From Phymatolithon calcareum (taxonomy: Eukaryota > Rhodophyta > Florideophyceae > Hapalidiales): 64,000 nucleotides of DNA. Where the stretch lies: positions 2,356,001 through 2,420,000 of the forward strand of contig OZ345362.1 in NCBI GenBank assembly GCA_977006965.1. Reading direction: 5' to 3'. The stretch's first letter is position 1, and every line of letters starts with the position of its first letter. This document shows, piece after piece, positions 11,572 to 22,790 of this stretch. The notes under the pieces were generated by a model. It saw only the letters and a list, made by a program, of their open reading frames with translations. It was not told the origin of the DNA and did no database searches. A program made the position numbers and the translations under genes.

Positions 11572-12266
11572 CAGGGGTCGCAGAGGACGGAATATTCCAC
11601 TTTTCCGTTCCTAATCAGCTCGACTGAACGGATTCTGAGTGAAGATATAGACTGCAATTAGCTTGGCGTATTCAAAGTGGAACAGGGCCAGAAACAAATT
11701 TCTGTTTTGAGCGACCGATAATCAATGAAATTATTTCTGGGAACGAAGGCGAACGGAAAAAATATTTGAAACTAAAGAACAGAACAGGAGCGGATTGGGA
11801 AGCTATCATCAAGCAGATTGATTTTAATCAAATAATTGTTCAATCCGCTATTAATCCTAATTATTAGGAATATCTGATATTTTCATTTTCTGGTGTTCTG
11901 AGCGAATTCAGAAAAGTACTTTTTTCGTAATTGTTATGAAGCTAGAAAAGTACCGGACTGCTAATTCAGAATTTCGGCCTTATATTGAGAGGATTCGGAT
12001 TAATCTTTAGCAGATAGACGACGTTGAAAAAAGAATTGAACGGTAACTGAGAGAACATAAGACTAACATTTCTTGAGCTGATTTTTGGTATAAACTTTCA
12101 AACGAATTTTTGCAGCAAGTCAACGGAGTGGGAATTTTTTTGGCTTTGCTGAATGATTCCGGATGGAATTTAGTCCGGATTTTTACTGAACGGAACGGAT
12201 ATGGAAACGGAATCTACGCAAATTCCTTAATTCCGTTCGTTCGCAATCCGTCCGTTGCGACCCCTG
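11572..12266. mobile_element. hAT-type MITE, 695 bp, with exact 8-bp target duplication
   Basis: The left end CAGGGGTCGCAGAGGACGGA and the reverse complement of the right end (CAGGGGTCGCAACGGACGGA) match at 18 of 20 bases. The element is flanked on both sides by the same 8 bases, CTTGAGAG (11564-11571 and 12267-12274). An 8-bp duplication and a CAGGGGTCG-type terminus are hallmarks of the hAT superfamily. There is no ORF of useful length, so it is non-autonomous. The interior contains repeated GAACGG/CCGTTC subterminal motifs near both ends. Confidence 0.9.
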
Positions 12267-12533
12267 CTTGAGAGGTGATTTAAAATCTCATAAATATCTA
12301 TAAAACGAATGCGAAACAGCTCGCTCACGCCAGAGTCGTAAAGGCGGGCTCGTCTTCTGTGCGATTAGTATCGCAACTATACAAATTGTTCTGCACGAGG
12401 AACGATTATGTGAAAGAAGAAGCGACACCTCGAAAACTGCTACGAAGAGCTATCAAAAACAACCGAGTATATGCTCCGGGCTCAGATAGAACACCATACA
12501 TAAGAGTAGAGCCGCCCTAGGGAGGGTACCACC

Positions 12534-12596
12534 TGAGGAAGCCTTGCCCGTATATTCGTATGACTGTGGGGCTTTAAAAAATTGCAATAAAAAATG
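12534..12596 (+). repeat. 5'-truncated LINE 3' tail (family 1, variant)
   Basis: The sequence GAGGAAGCCTTGCCCGTATA, then ATTCGTATGACTGTGGGGCT and an A-rich end with AATAAAAA, matches the 3' tails at 18230-18295, 22486, 23110, 23570, 31141 and 32799. The conserved 3' end, variable 5' truncation and A-rich terminus fit a non-LTR retrotransposon. Confidence 0.65.
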
Positions 12597-12609
12597 ACAC
12601 AGAAAAAGC

Positions 12610-12690
12610 AGTCGTCATACCATCCGCAGTTTCCCTTTTCTTCTTCGTGGAATTTAAGTTGGTTCCAACACCACTCCCGGAGGCAAATAT
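12610..12690 (-). repeat. Fragment of the piggyBac-like element
   Basis: About 80 bases match 19913-19995 at high identity (shared CCATCCGCAGT, TTCCAACACC and CTCCCGGAG phrases). This is the C-terminal coding part of the piggyBac-like element, here orphaned with no ends or core. The matching strand is minus, as at 19.9 kb. Confidence 0.75.
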
Positions 12691-12990
12691 GGGCAGTTTA
12701 AACTCAAACCGTTCCCTAATGAAAAAAAGTCAAACACATTTTATTGACGCACTTTCTTTTTTCGAACGAGCTGATTTCATTGGTGTAAGATTCAGCTCGC
12801 AACTCCGACTGCATCCTTACTTTATTTTTAACTATAGTTGCCGCAAGGCCAGACTTTGGCATGCTAAAATTCTGAGACACAGCCCAGGAAATATTTTGCA
12901 AGTTATGATAAACATATAGGCGACACCACCTGATAGTACGTAGCGATTGCACCGCTCTTCACGTCAGGCGCAAGAGGCAGACATTTCGGG

Positions 12991-13928
12991 TCAAGCATTC
13001 GCGGCATCTACTCTTAAGGTGGAAACATTAGACTTAGACAATAGTTGGCTGCCGATGTAATTATGAAAACGGGAACATACTGTGCACATGTCGGACCTTA
13101 CTGGGAGACGCTTGACATATGGTATGCAGCTTTTCCAAATGTTGAAGAACGTCGGCTTAGACACCTTGAAATCTGCTGGAACAGTATCTTCATACGTTTG
13201 ATAAACTAGGGAATCAGATAGATTGTGCGTAAGTTGAATAAGTTGACCATATAAGCTGTCTGTCCTAGAGCGAACTGGGTCAGGCAACCTGTACGCTGCA
13301 GATAATGTGTCAATAAATAACACCACATGTTTTGAAGTCTCTTTTAGAACTCTGTTTCCTTCAGTCGAACCTCCCCGCATTTCATCGAAGGATCCTTCGG
13401 TCTCTACGCAAAAAGTTTTACTCACTTGCGCAAGGCGTTGCAGAGGTGACTTGCTTATACAGAGAGCGGCACAAAAACATTGACAACACACTGGGCGACC
13501 GAAAAGCATGTACTTATTACGGGACTGTTTCGACCACCAATAAAGTTGACGGCGGAGATAATACCACAAATAAAATCCTCTTCTTGCTCTCGAGGCAAGG
13601 AAAGGAGAGAGAGACAAAAATTTGGAAGCCTTTCAAGCTGTAGTGTCGAAGCACATTTTCTGGAACAGCACGGCTCGCTGTTTGCATCGAAGAATGATTC
13701 CAGAATTTGTATTTTCTTGTCAACGTATGACGGTTCATTTGCCGCTGGGAACGTGAGTGTACTGTCCGCATAGCTGTCAAGCATTGCAATGGAATTCTGG
13801 AGCTCGGTTGGAGAGGTCAACAAGATCCTCGATTTGATCAGCTTTGTCTTCCAAAATGTGGCTGTCCAGTAGGGTGCATTCCGAATCTGACTCGGACATG
13901 TCTTGTGCACTTCACTAATAACGCGCAA
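12991..13928 (-). pseudogene. Cysteine-rich transposon-type protein, frameshifted
   Basis: Two overlapping minus-strand frames form one broken gene. The upstream frame (13928-13455) has CCSRKCASTL followed by LPREQEEDFICGII. The downstream frame (13617-12991) continues with MLFGRPVCCQCFCAALCISK and later RLPVRSDMCTVCSRF. Paired CC..C, G-x-VC-x-x-x-F and R-SD-x-C-x-x-C motifs in this order are, to my knowledge, typical of the N-terminal zinc-binding part of a widespread uncharacterised DDE-type transposase family. No catalytic core was found before 12991, so the copy is truncated as well as frameshifted. Confidence 0.5.
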
Positions 13929-16085
13929 GGGCGACAGCTGGAAAGGCGGTCATATTAGCACTGAAGGATGACTAGGGCCTTACCCAGATGAGAGTGGTAG
14001 TACTAACAGTGAGTTACCGATCATACATGCGGCTGGAGAGTGCAGATTCGGGCAGCCAGTAGTGAGGATCTGATAGGTGATCCAATGTACGCTTGGTCTT
14101 ACGGTTCATGTGCTTGCTGACAATACAGTTTTCATGAAGGGGAGCGAGACTGGGGAGCACTCGCGACGAGGCGAAGAAGCAGTCCTTGCTGTGACTTTTT
14201 TTCGTACTGCACATGGAATATATAATGCACAGTATGGTCCTACAGTATGAGAGCTCTCAATCTTTAATCATCTGGCTGCTCTTCTTTCTTCGTCACTTTT
14301 CTACGCCGGCTTGAGCATTATATTCTTTGTCGTGGACGTACACCATTTCGCCTGGCGTCCGAGCTTTCCTTCCACTTGCGTTGGATTTCGTAGGAATCTT
14401 CCCAGTAACTATTGCGCGCATAGGTTTTGGTGATGACTTCTTAGCTTTAGTGCCGCGCGCTGATGAGTGGATTCACCTTGAGTATCTGTGTTCTTGTTTT
14501 CCTCATTTTTCCCAGAGAGATCGGTGGACGCCCTTGCTTTTATCCCCTAACTTTTTTTACCATTCCTTCATCATTTCCAGTTCGCCCCCGATTTCCATTT
14601 CTCCTTCAGAACGCAGTTCCAGCTTTAATCGCCGCCTAAGATTTGATTCGAGCAGACGTTTTCAGAACTTCCAAGGTTCAATCTGAGAGAGAACGCTTAG
14701 TCGTCGTGTATATCTTGATGCCCACTTCCCAAATAGCATGGATAGGAGCTCGTTCATGATGATCGCTGCTTGGGTCGCAACGTTTCTCCGGTTTACGGTC
14801 AATGGCGATGTGCTGAGGCAGCCCATTTTCAATCCAATGGCCTCCGTTGCAATGCCAACGAAATATGGACTTTCAATGCAAATCAGGTCTGCCAGAGACA
14901 AAGTGCGCTTTCTGTGATCAGTATGACATCGACAAAATCCTGATCGAGCATATAGCGGTACTGCGTGGGCAACATAGTGCCTTTTTCGATTGGTTGAACG
15001 CTAAATGTAATGCACTGGAGGTAATCGGAGAACCTGTCTCTGGTCACCTCGACTCTATACGGGAATCAAACACGACAGCGGACATTCAAGATAGATCTGG
15101 CTTTCGGCGAGTATGGGAATAGCAAGAAGAGCACCGCATCAGGAAAATTACGTTCGCCAAGAATAGTATACCGAACCAAGCAGTGAGAATGAAAGAAAGC
15201 AGATACAGAATTCTTTGTGCAAGATGGTTCGTAGACCATTTTCCGAGAAACCCACAGAATAAATGGGCAGTCAAGGATAACGGGCAGTTGGAAAAGAATC
15301 CTGAAGAAGCCTTCATGGACCCTGGCAGAAGAGAATGACGTGGCTAGAGCCATTGACGTGATTCTATGTAATTCGGATTAAGGAAGCTGAATTTTCAGTG
15401 CTAATAGAATATGCCGAGAAAGGTGACGACTTTCCTCCCGTTGGGATACATGGTATCTTCTCAATAAATCCATTTAATTACGTCTCTGGTCACCACAGGG
15501 CTTGAAAATCAAGAAGCTGGGAGATAGTTGTTCAGTGTGGAAGCTGTATCATTAGGACTCGCCATGGCGTTGGCCGTGTGAGCGTGGTTCAGGTGTTGTG
15601 TGAGGGTTGGAATCAAGAAGAAGGTTTACTTGGCCATGTTGGTCAACAAACCGATTTACTGGTAGACGATGGATGTCTGCATCGGTATCAGCTGTCGGTG
15701 ATTTATGTGGATGTCGATGTTCGTAACCCTGCTACTTGGGTCGACTTAATTGTCTTATATACCATAAATGATCTATGAATAGAACTACAGAAAGCAATCG
15801 TGAGGAGGTGAGCATGCACCAAAATGATGACGCCACGTAGCTAACCCTTCATCTCGTGCCCACGGAAGTCTCGAATTCATCTCACGCCAATAGATCTTGT
15901 GGCTGTGATGAAGGGAAATAAACAGGAGAGAAAAACATAGTTGGAGCGTTGGCTTGGAGTTGGCCCACGAAGGAAGGCCATTATCCTTCTGCGAGGAGTT
16001 ATGTCAACCAGAGTACAGCTCTTCATTGCAGAAACGATAAGGCTGGACAAGGAATCTTCGCGCGAGATTTCGCCGACCTTTTACG
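13929..16085. other. No supported gene
   Basis: Only short open frames, mostly beginning at non-ATG codons. A frame around 14865-15122 (+) contains CAFCDQYDIDK and a helical stretch but cannot be assigned. Nothing here has the motif content of the neighbouring elements. Confidence 0.3.
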
Positions 16086-16087
16086 GC

Positions 16088-16270
16088 AAGGGATATGTGT
16101 TGATTTATTTTTAAAAGCTCCCAAGGCCTCTCTTCAGGAGTAACAGGGCCGCTTTTGCACGATTTTCTAAGCTAACGTAGTTTGACTATTCAGTATATCC
16201 TTGATTCGTATTTCTCTCCCAACAAGTGCTCTAGTGAGTCGCTTACATTCATATTCAATTCCAGGATTAA
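16088..16270 (-). repeat. Copy 1 of a 180-bp repeat inverted at 21.84-22.02 kb
   Basis: Reads on the minus strand as the same sequence found on the plus strand at 21838-22022: GAATGTAAGCGACTCACTAG, GAAATACGAATCAAGGATAT and a GGGAGCTTTAAAAATAAATC end. Both copies keep a reading frame with YECKRLTRALVGREIRIKDIL, suggesting part of an unidentified element-encoded protein. Confidence 0.7.
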
Positions 16271-16629
16271 TCTTGGATGAAGAGAGAATACGTTGGAGCG
16301 CAACCAGCTCAATGACAGCCGTGACACCAAAGTATGCACCTAGTACTGATTTTGTCCAAGAAGGTGCTCTTGCACGGCAAGCAATATGTAGGAGGTCCAG
16401 ACTCTGCGGATGGATGTCAACGGCTCTTCGACAAACAGAAGAATCCTGAGATTTACATTCGGCCTGGCAGACTTCCATGATTCAAGAGAGCATTTCACGC
16501 GTGTTTCGTTGCATCAACAACCAGACGGACTTGGACTGCTCTTTACAGTGAAGCACATCGACAGAGACGTCAACACTGCCGCCAACATCGGCACTTGTGG
16601 GCTTAAGGAGCTACTTGGATTTCCACATC

Positions 16630-16800
16630 CTTCGCACTCCATTCATTCATTCATTTTGCGTATTCCCCTTGTGGGGCTAGCAACACTTTGAGGGCCTAAG
16701 CTTCTTCCATTCTAATCTATTTGCTGCGAGTTTGACTGCTGCTTGCACGTCGAGGCCAGGGACGTCCCCAAAGATTCGTCGGATGCAGTGATGTAGCACT
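16630..16800 (-). repeat. 5'-truncated LINE 3' end (family 2) with ATTC-repeat tail
   Basis: The minus strand reads a C-terminal peptide ending EWKKLRPSKCC-stop, then an (AATG)n tail visible as TTCATTCATTCATT near 16642. The same C-terminus (EWKKLRPSNRC-stop) and an AATGAATTAATGAAATG tail occur on the plus strand at 50.2-50.4 kb. A shared 3' end with a short tandem-repeat tail is typical of a non-LTR retrotransposon family. Confidence 0.65.
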
Positions 16801-16839
16801 TGACGAGGGAAAAGCGAAGTCCTCGAATCAGAGGAAATA

Positions 16840-18300
16840 GTGGGCAAGACCTTAAAGCTCGCGAACAAGGTTCAGACACGCGTTCCTGAGGTCGCATACC
16901 TTGGAGTATCCCTAGACCCCGGAGGAGTCACAGATACGCTAATGAAGCAACGGCTAAAGAAAGCATGGACAGCCGTGTACGAGTTGCGTACACTGGGAGT
17001 GTTCAAGAAAGGGCTAAGTATACAGAAGTGTATTCGGATATACAAGGCGCTAGTACAGCCACGCCAAAGCATTGGAAAAAATAATTGCTATTGTAATTAT
17101 TTAAATTATTGTTCCAATAATTTATTACTGAGTCTCGCATATTTATTGTATTTATTGAGATCGTCGTGGTTGCGACAATTATTGTATCGGACTCCTCATT
17201 TTTTCGATCCGGTTATTCTATCGCGACAGAAAGTATCAAGAAGGATCCAATAATTCGGGGAATAACCAGTTATTTATACCTCGCTGAACTTGAATACAAT
17301 AATTTATTGCTTCTGCGTTCAACAATAAATTATTTATTCTCGACACTTTTCGAGAAAAGAATAAAAATAAATAAATAATTCCAATGCTTTGAGCCACGCT
17401 GACAGTACGCAATGCACTTCACGCCCTGGACAGAAGACGTACAAAATGCCGTCAAGGAAGTAGAGGCAACATTCTTCAATCAAGTATTCTGGCCACTGGC
17501 CCGAGGAAGGACAGACAGGCTCCGTCTCCTGTGCCGGATCCAGACGGCCCCACATCGGCGAGAAATGTTGGCCTTCAAAATGCTGAGAAGGAACAAGGAG
17601 AAAGAACGTATGTATTTTAATGAAGTGCCCCGAAAGCAGAAACTAGCATGAATAGCAGTACACGAGGAAAGATATCGCCTCGATGAAGACCAGAGAGCCG
17701 TTTGATGAAGCTGTAAAGCATATCCAATCAAACCAGTCTTCGCAAACACTTCGATCTAAATTTCTGGCAATGGAAGGAGACCGCCTAGAATAGACGCGGA
17801 AAAGGAAGATACCATACGACAAGACAAGAGAATTGCCAACAATCCTCAAGTTCCCCAAGATGAAGCACAGGCGACTCGCGCTACAGTATGTCTGTGGCGG
17901 ATTCCCACAGACGTCAACAACAAATATGTCCGATTTCGGCACCAGAGCCAGAGAGCATATGAAGACCCTTGAACGCACGCTAGCAGGGTACGACCTCGAA
18001 CGAGAAAAACGACTGGAAGCAGAAAAGGCGCTAGATGAGCTTTTACTATTTGGCAAGACACTCATAGAACGCATGGAGAACGAAGAAGAACTGCATTGAT
18101 TCACAGAAGGCAAGTCAAAAAGCGTGCGAGCCGAACGATCCCGTTGGGGACTGAGATAGAATTACTCTGAATCCTAAGTTTTCTCGTCCGCCATTCTGGT
18201 GGATGTTTCGTCAGCTGCACAAAGGTAGGTAGCATCAGAGGAAGCCTCGCCCATATCTTCGGAAGTCTGTAAACTCGAACTAAAAAAAACTTAACGAACC
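16840..18300 (+). pseudogene. LINE reverse transcriptase C-terminal part with 3' UTR (family 1)
   Basis: The frame from 16840 reads VPEVAYLGVSLDPGG and KALVQPR, the region after the polymerase palm of LINE reverse transcriptases ('YLGV.l...G....h...r..kA'). It is interrupted at 17065 by a MITE and resumes after 17399 with QYAMHFTPWTEDVQ and LLCRIQTAPHRREML. A further frame at 17833-18099 encodes a Lys/Glu-rich probable coiled coil (MKTLERTLAGYDLEREKRLE) found in three more copies at 22.7-24.0 kb. The 3' UTR runs through GCCCATATCTTCGGAAGTCT to an A-run near 18285. Stops and the 5' truncation make it dead. Confidence 0.7.
17065..17391. mobile_element. hAT-type MITE, 327 bp, inserted in the LINE
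   Basis: An AT-rich insert begins CAAAGCATTGGAA and ends TTCCAATGCTTTG, a perfect 13-bp inverted repeat. It is flanked by the same 8 bases, AGCCACGC, at 17057-17064 and 17392-17399. Removing the insert and one copy of the duplication brings the two LINE segments back into a single frame, apart from a TGA at the site. It has no coding capacity and is rich in ATTATT/AATAAT. An 8-bp duplication with short TIRs supports a hAT-superfamily origin. Confidence 0.92.
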
Positions 18301-18310
18301 AAGAAAACAC

Positions 18311-19620
18311 GGGCGCACCCTCCAGGGATCACTGGGACTTTCGGAGGTGATACTATATATTTGTACTGTCGTGATCAGCACAAAGATTGTCTAAAAAATT
18401 CATTCTCCAACGACGCCCCATTTTATCTTCAACGTGTAGACACGCAATTTTGCAAGGGTGCAATGAACGACATTATCACCAACGACCTAGGAGCTCTATA
18501 AACGCTCCGTGCGATCTATCCACCGGCACTGCCAACACAGTATAGTGAACGATCCTTCCAAGAGGAAACAACAGATTTATCGCAGACACCGACTAACACA
18601 CAACTATTCGTACTCCCGCCTGGGCTCGCGTCCGCGCGTGTCTCGCCAGCGACAAATTGGGCACCAGAATGGTTACTGCACCCCCTTCCCGCATGGGAAG
18701 GTGCACTCAAGCTTTTATTTTTAGCCATCGCAGATCCAGCTGTTGAAGGACAGCTCTGCATTAGCGTCGTCGGCCGGAATCTAGGCTAGCGTAATTACGG
18801 CTTGGCAATTGCCATGAATGCAATGAAATTGAAATACAAGAAAACGCGGGAACAAAACAAATCATACTACTACACAAGTTGGCAGAAAAATCGGAAAAGG
18901 GAATCTCCCCGACGGAAGATGATCTTGGAAACTCGGGGTATGCAAGGTTGGTCGCAAACACAAGGGGCAAGGCATGTTGATGATTCCAGACCGAGGAGCT
19001 GGGCGGATTGGGAATAACGGCCGTTGTGGCCGAGCGCTGCCGCTCCCGCTATCCGGTGATGCATGAACTCCGCCACGACAACCGTGTCCCCGTTCTATCT
19101 TGATTTCCCTCGGCGCGGATGTGTACCGGCGTGAACAACAACGTACTATTAGCCTAGCGTCGGTTAGTGCCCCCCCTTGCTTTTTCAGAGGTTCCATTAT
19201 TGAAATTAGTTCTAGAAGCCTTGTAATTCCTATATTAGATTACACGCCACCTTTTGTAGACCACCGAACCTTGGAACGTCCACCGTCAGAAACTCTTCCT
19301 CGGGCAGAATCAAGCCAAATTTCCTTGGCATTCGAAAAGTTGCCGTAAGTGCCAGCGGATGCGTTGATAAAAATAAAAATCAACTTTTGTTCTTTTTGCA
19401 GCCACAGCACCACTACTGTACCTCTGCAAGTGTCACACAACTTCTGTTTTCTGGTTTCTTCCAAAAGCTTGCAATTTGAAGATGGATTTCATTTTCCACT
19501 TGGTCGAGTCGGATATATCGCAGTCACGGTCGAGATCATGTTAGATTATTTTACTTGTGCCTTCAATATTGTAGCATTTAAACAACAGGGACAACCACAG
19601 CATACAAGTACTATATACCG
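18311..19620. other. No supported gene
   Basis: Short overlapping frames on both strands, none with a recognised motif. The GC-rich part at 18950-19090 gives an arginine-rich frame on the minus strand that looks like a composition artefact. Confidence 0.3.
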
Positions 19621-19717
19621 AGCGCTAGTGTCTAGTTTACTGAAATTTTTCCTCAATTGAGGGGCACTTTTCCCTCAATTGAGGTAACGAAAATCATTTA
19701 ATTTTTGCGCATGAAAG

Positions 19718-20164
19718 CTACTCACTATCGGGCACATCAAAAGCGTCAAGCTCATGGATGTCTTCCACATGCTTCGCGAAGCAATTCCTGCCAGTAGACG
19801 TGCCGCAAATGAATATTGCGGCACCATCTAGTCTGTTACATGATGAGCACACCAGCGTTGTCTTCTTGACTTTGCAGACCCTGCAGTTCTTTTGCGAAGC
19901 AAAATTAGTCATCATGCCATCCGCAGTCTTCCTTTTCTTTCTCGTGGGGGTTAAGTGGGTTCCAACACCGCTCCCGGAGACAAAAATACGTTCAGGAGTG
20001 GTTGAGCGGCGACGAGTTTTACGCGAATCGAACGAGTTGTCGATGAGTTGCTCGGCCAGCACTTCATAATACCTTCGTTGCGTCATGTGATCCTGATACT
20101 CTGCATGCGCACCGGAGAATAAAAGCCAGCTGTCAACCACACAAATCGCCTGGTAGTCTGCCAT
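19718..20164 (-). pseudogene. piggyBac-like transposase C-terminal part with Cys-rich domain
   Basis: This frame carries SWLLFSGAHAEYQ and RRYYEVLAEQLIDN, matching the end of the DDE_Tnp_1_7 domain, then a basic linker (TRKKRKTADG) and a C-terminal cysteine cluster, CRVCKVKKTTLVCSSCN, like the zinc-binding end of piggyBac-type transposases. It is offset from the N-terminal frame by an overlap at 20083-20164, and the long catalytic section between the two halves is absent. Confidence 0.7.
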
Positions 20165-21138
20165 AGATCTGTCTTAGCGCTGAACTCAAATCTTGTCATG
20201 AGGACGAGGATTCCGAAAAACTTAATCAGCTCTGTGACCGTAGTCTCTTTTCGCGCGATTCGTTTCAGCTTCGCGGACGTCCATGCTGCTATTTTTCGAA
20301 GGTGACCTTGCGGAAACATGGTCATAAAGCAATCATAGGGCGTGTGATGCCCAATACCAACATTTTCCGATATAAAATCTCCATGTGGAGTGCGAACTGT
20401 CCAGAACTGACGTGGAATTCGTCCCCCAATCGGGCATAGAACTTGTCGCTCGTACCATGGCACCCCATTAGCAATAACGTTGGGTTCGCGGTCGGGTGTG
20501 ATGACATCTACTTCCTCTTGCGACACCTGGTCCCAAGAGCCTTGCATGGCGTAGGCGAGAGTGCCTGGTATAGGGCGTCCATAGCTTCTGAGGGTTGTAT
20601 CGAAGCTTGTGTGCCGTTTTGGAGAGCTTGTGGTTGCGACTGGGGACAATAAACTGGCATTTGGCGAAGAAGACGGACGACCACGAGTACTGTAAGCCGG
20701 ATTTTGTGGTGCAGAGTTCTGCGTGCTGGGACTTGATACAAGCATTCGAGAGGACGGAGAACCTTCGTCAACCTTTCCTGCCTTGATGTTAACAATTTTG
20801 AGTGTCTTAATCTTAGTTTTCTCAGTCGGTTTCTGAACTAGGACCCATTTCACGCGAAGCGATGTGCTTGCGCAACCATTGATTTCATTCAATAGTACCT
20901 CCAGAACTGTGCCGTTCACCTTTTTTGACTTGGAAAAGGCTCCATAGAGCCTGCAACGCTCTGCGAGACTGGTCACTGATGTTGCCTTAGTGTGTACGGA
21001 CGCGCCGACCACTCGGCGCGGGTATTTTTCTCGTGACATGGCAGGTCCGCTTCTTCTAACTGAAAATTGTAATTTCGTTCCTACCGCCGAACGACGCCCA
21101 TTTAAGGCCGTAGTTTGGGTACTCCTCAGGCAGAACAC
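20083..21138 (-). pseudogene. piggyBac-like transposase N-terminal part
   Basis: A 351-residue frame; the likely start is the ATG giving MSREKYPRRVVGASVHTKA. The N-terminal half is low-complexity and Ser/Pro-rich. The last 100 residues match the start of DDE_Tnp_1_7: TPYDCFMTMFPQGHLRKIAA, VTELIKFFGILVLMTRFEF and DLWQ. The expected catalytic aspartates follow this point in intact family members and are missing here, so the protein cannot be an active transposase. It could still act as a DNA-binding or repressor form if translated. Confidence 0.7.
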
Positions 21139-21268
21139 AAGCCCGCCTTCCCAAAGTTGGCGCGAACTTTCTGTTTCGCATTCTTTCTACATACTTTTTT
21201 GAGCTTTCAAAAAGCCCCTCAATTGAGGGATTTATCCTCAATTAGGTGGTTTGTAAACTAGACACTAG

Positions 21269-21837
21269 GAGGACAAGTTGAAAGAAATCCAATTCTCCTG
21301 AAGCTCAGCACAAGCGCAGGGACAAAGTTATGGCGTTTGCTCAGTTCTTATTGGTCGTACGATTTGCAGGTAGCCTCTGCGCGTTGTGGAATGCAATACT
21401 GCAGTTTTACGGCCACTGCAATAGCTCTCTCTTCCATTAGAAACGTTCTCAAAAGCCCTCACCAAATCGCGTTTGGTGAAGACGAAAATCGATATATTTC
21501 AATGCAGAACGACGAAAGAATGATCTTCAATCGAAATATTTTTGTTTCGTATATATATTATAGGTGTACGCGAACGAGTACGATTTGGCAGTCCTGAGGA
21601 AATGGGTCCATTTCATGAACTGGACTATGAAATTGTTTGCTAGACAATTCCATAGCTTGTCATGTAGTTTGGAAGATATTCCGCCGGAAGCGAGACGCAT
21701 AACTGACTCAAATTTTGAAAAATAAGGGATCTATTATTCGCAAACGCTGTGATGAAAGCCACCGACTCAACTTCAGGCACATATGGTAGCTTTCCAAATG
21801 GCATGGGGCCATGATAAGGTGACGTCCTGGATAATAC
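21269..21837. other. No supported gene
   Basis: AT-rich with no recognised frame or RNA. Confidence 0.3.
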
Positions 21838-22022
21838 TGAATGCTGGTCCTGAAATTGAACATGAATGTAAGCGACTCACTAGAGCACTTGTTGGAAGAG
21901 AAATACGAATCAAGGATATACTGAATAATCAAACTACGTTAGCTTAGAAAATCGTGCGAGAGCGGCCCTGTTACTCTTGAAGAGAGGCCTTGGGAGCTTT
22001 AAAAATAAATCAACACATATCC
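21838..22022 (+). repeat. Copy 2 of the 180-bp repeat, inverted relative to 16.1 kb
   Basis: Mirrors 16088-16270 with a few mismatches. The two copies face each other across 5.6 kb of LINE and piggyBac remains. They may be independent insertions of one element rather than ends of a composite. Confidence 0.7.
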
Positions 22023-22485
22023 CCGATCATACTGAGAGTTCCCAATCGATTTGAGAGTCGATTTGGGGACTGGATCATGCCGCTGCCGTACGGGGCGGTT
22101 TATTGCACATTCATACATCATTTTACCAAGCTCAACTAGGAAGAAAAAGACGTGGGAGTTTTTATGTTATCAACGGATCTGCCAGAAATTTAGAACGTTT
22201 TTTTGAATTTGGAATTTTACTAAACGCCCTCCTCAGAAGCACTCATGAGACTGCAAAGGAGATGCGTTTAAACAGCTACTCTCTTGTAGCTTCGATCATC
22301 TACTAATATCCGTGTAATCCTGGTTAACGTCGTAGCCCTAGCAGCAAAAACCCGCTCGCTTTAATTAAACAGTCGGATTCCCTTTGTCCACTTTAGAACT
22401 GTACTGAACACATTCGAGCTGTACCGGTAATATACGGTCAGCGGGTGGCGCCATCGAGGAAAGCGCATCCTATAATATTTTATTC
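22023..22485. other. No supported gene
   Basis: No gene. Part of it (TTTTTTGAATTTGGAATTTTA with AAACGCCCTC near 22200) resembles 4864-4892, and both are followed by similar AGATGCG/AGATAAG text, so a dispersed repeat of about 100 bp may be shared. Confidence 0.35.
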
Positions 22486-22790
22486 AAGTTTATTTAAATG
22501 TCCCACAGACTTCCGAAGATATGGGCAAGGTTTCCTCTGATGCTACCTACCTTTATGCAGCTCAAGAAACGCCCACCACCACGGCGGACGGGAAAACTCA
22601 GGATTCAAGGTAATCATTTCTCAGTCCTCTACGGGGTTGTTGGTGCTTGGGCTCGACCGCTTTTTGCCTTGCCTTCTGCGAATCAATACAGACCGTCTTC
22701 TTTCTCAATGCGTTCTATGAGTGTCTTGCAAGATAGTAAGAGCTCATCCAGCGCCTTATCTGCTTCCAGGCTTTGCATCCTATAATGCTG
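22486..22790 (-). repeat. 5'-truncated LINE tail (family 1)
   Basis: On the minus strand it reads the coiled-coil C-terminus (DKALDELLLSCKTLIER), then the 3' UTR with GCCCATATCTTCGGAAGTCT, ending in TTTAAATAAACTTGAATAAA. It matches 18030-18295 and 23572-23880. Confidence 0.75.

Larger units (their letters stand above)
19624..21268 (-). mobile_element. piggyBac-like element lacking most of its catalytic core
   Basis: The element is bounded by an inverted repeat, CTAGTGTCTAGTTTAC at 19625-19640 and GTAAACTAGACACTAG at 21253-21268. Just inside each end lie two copies of the 12-bp palindrome CCTCAATTGAGG (19651-19662, 19673-19684, 21218-21229, and a one-base-short copy at 21237-21247). No flanking TTAA was found, which leaves the exact ends or the superfamily open. 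Confidence 0.65.
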
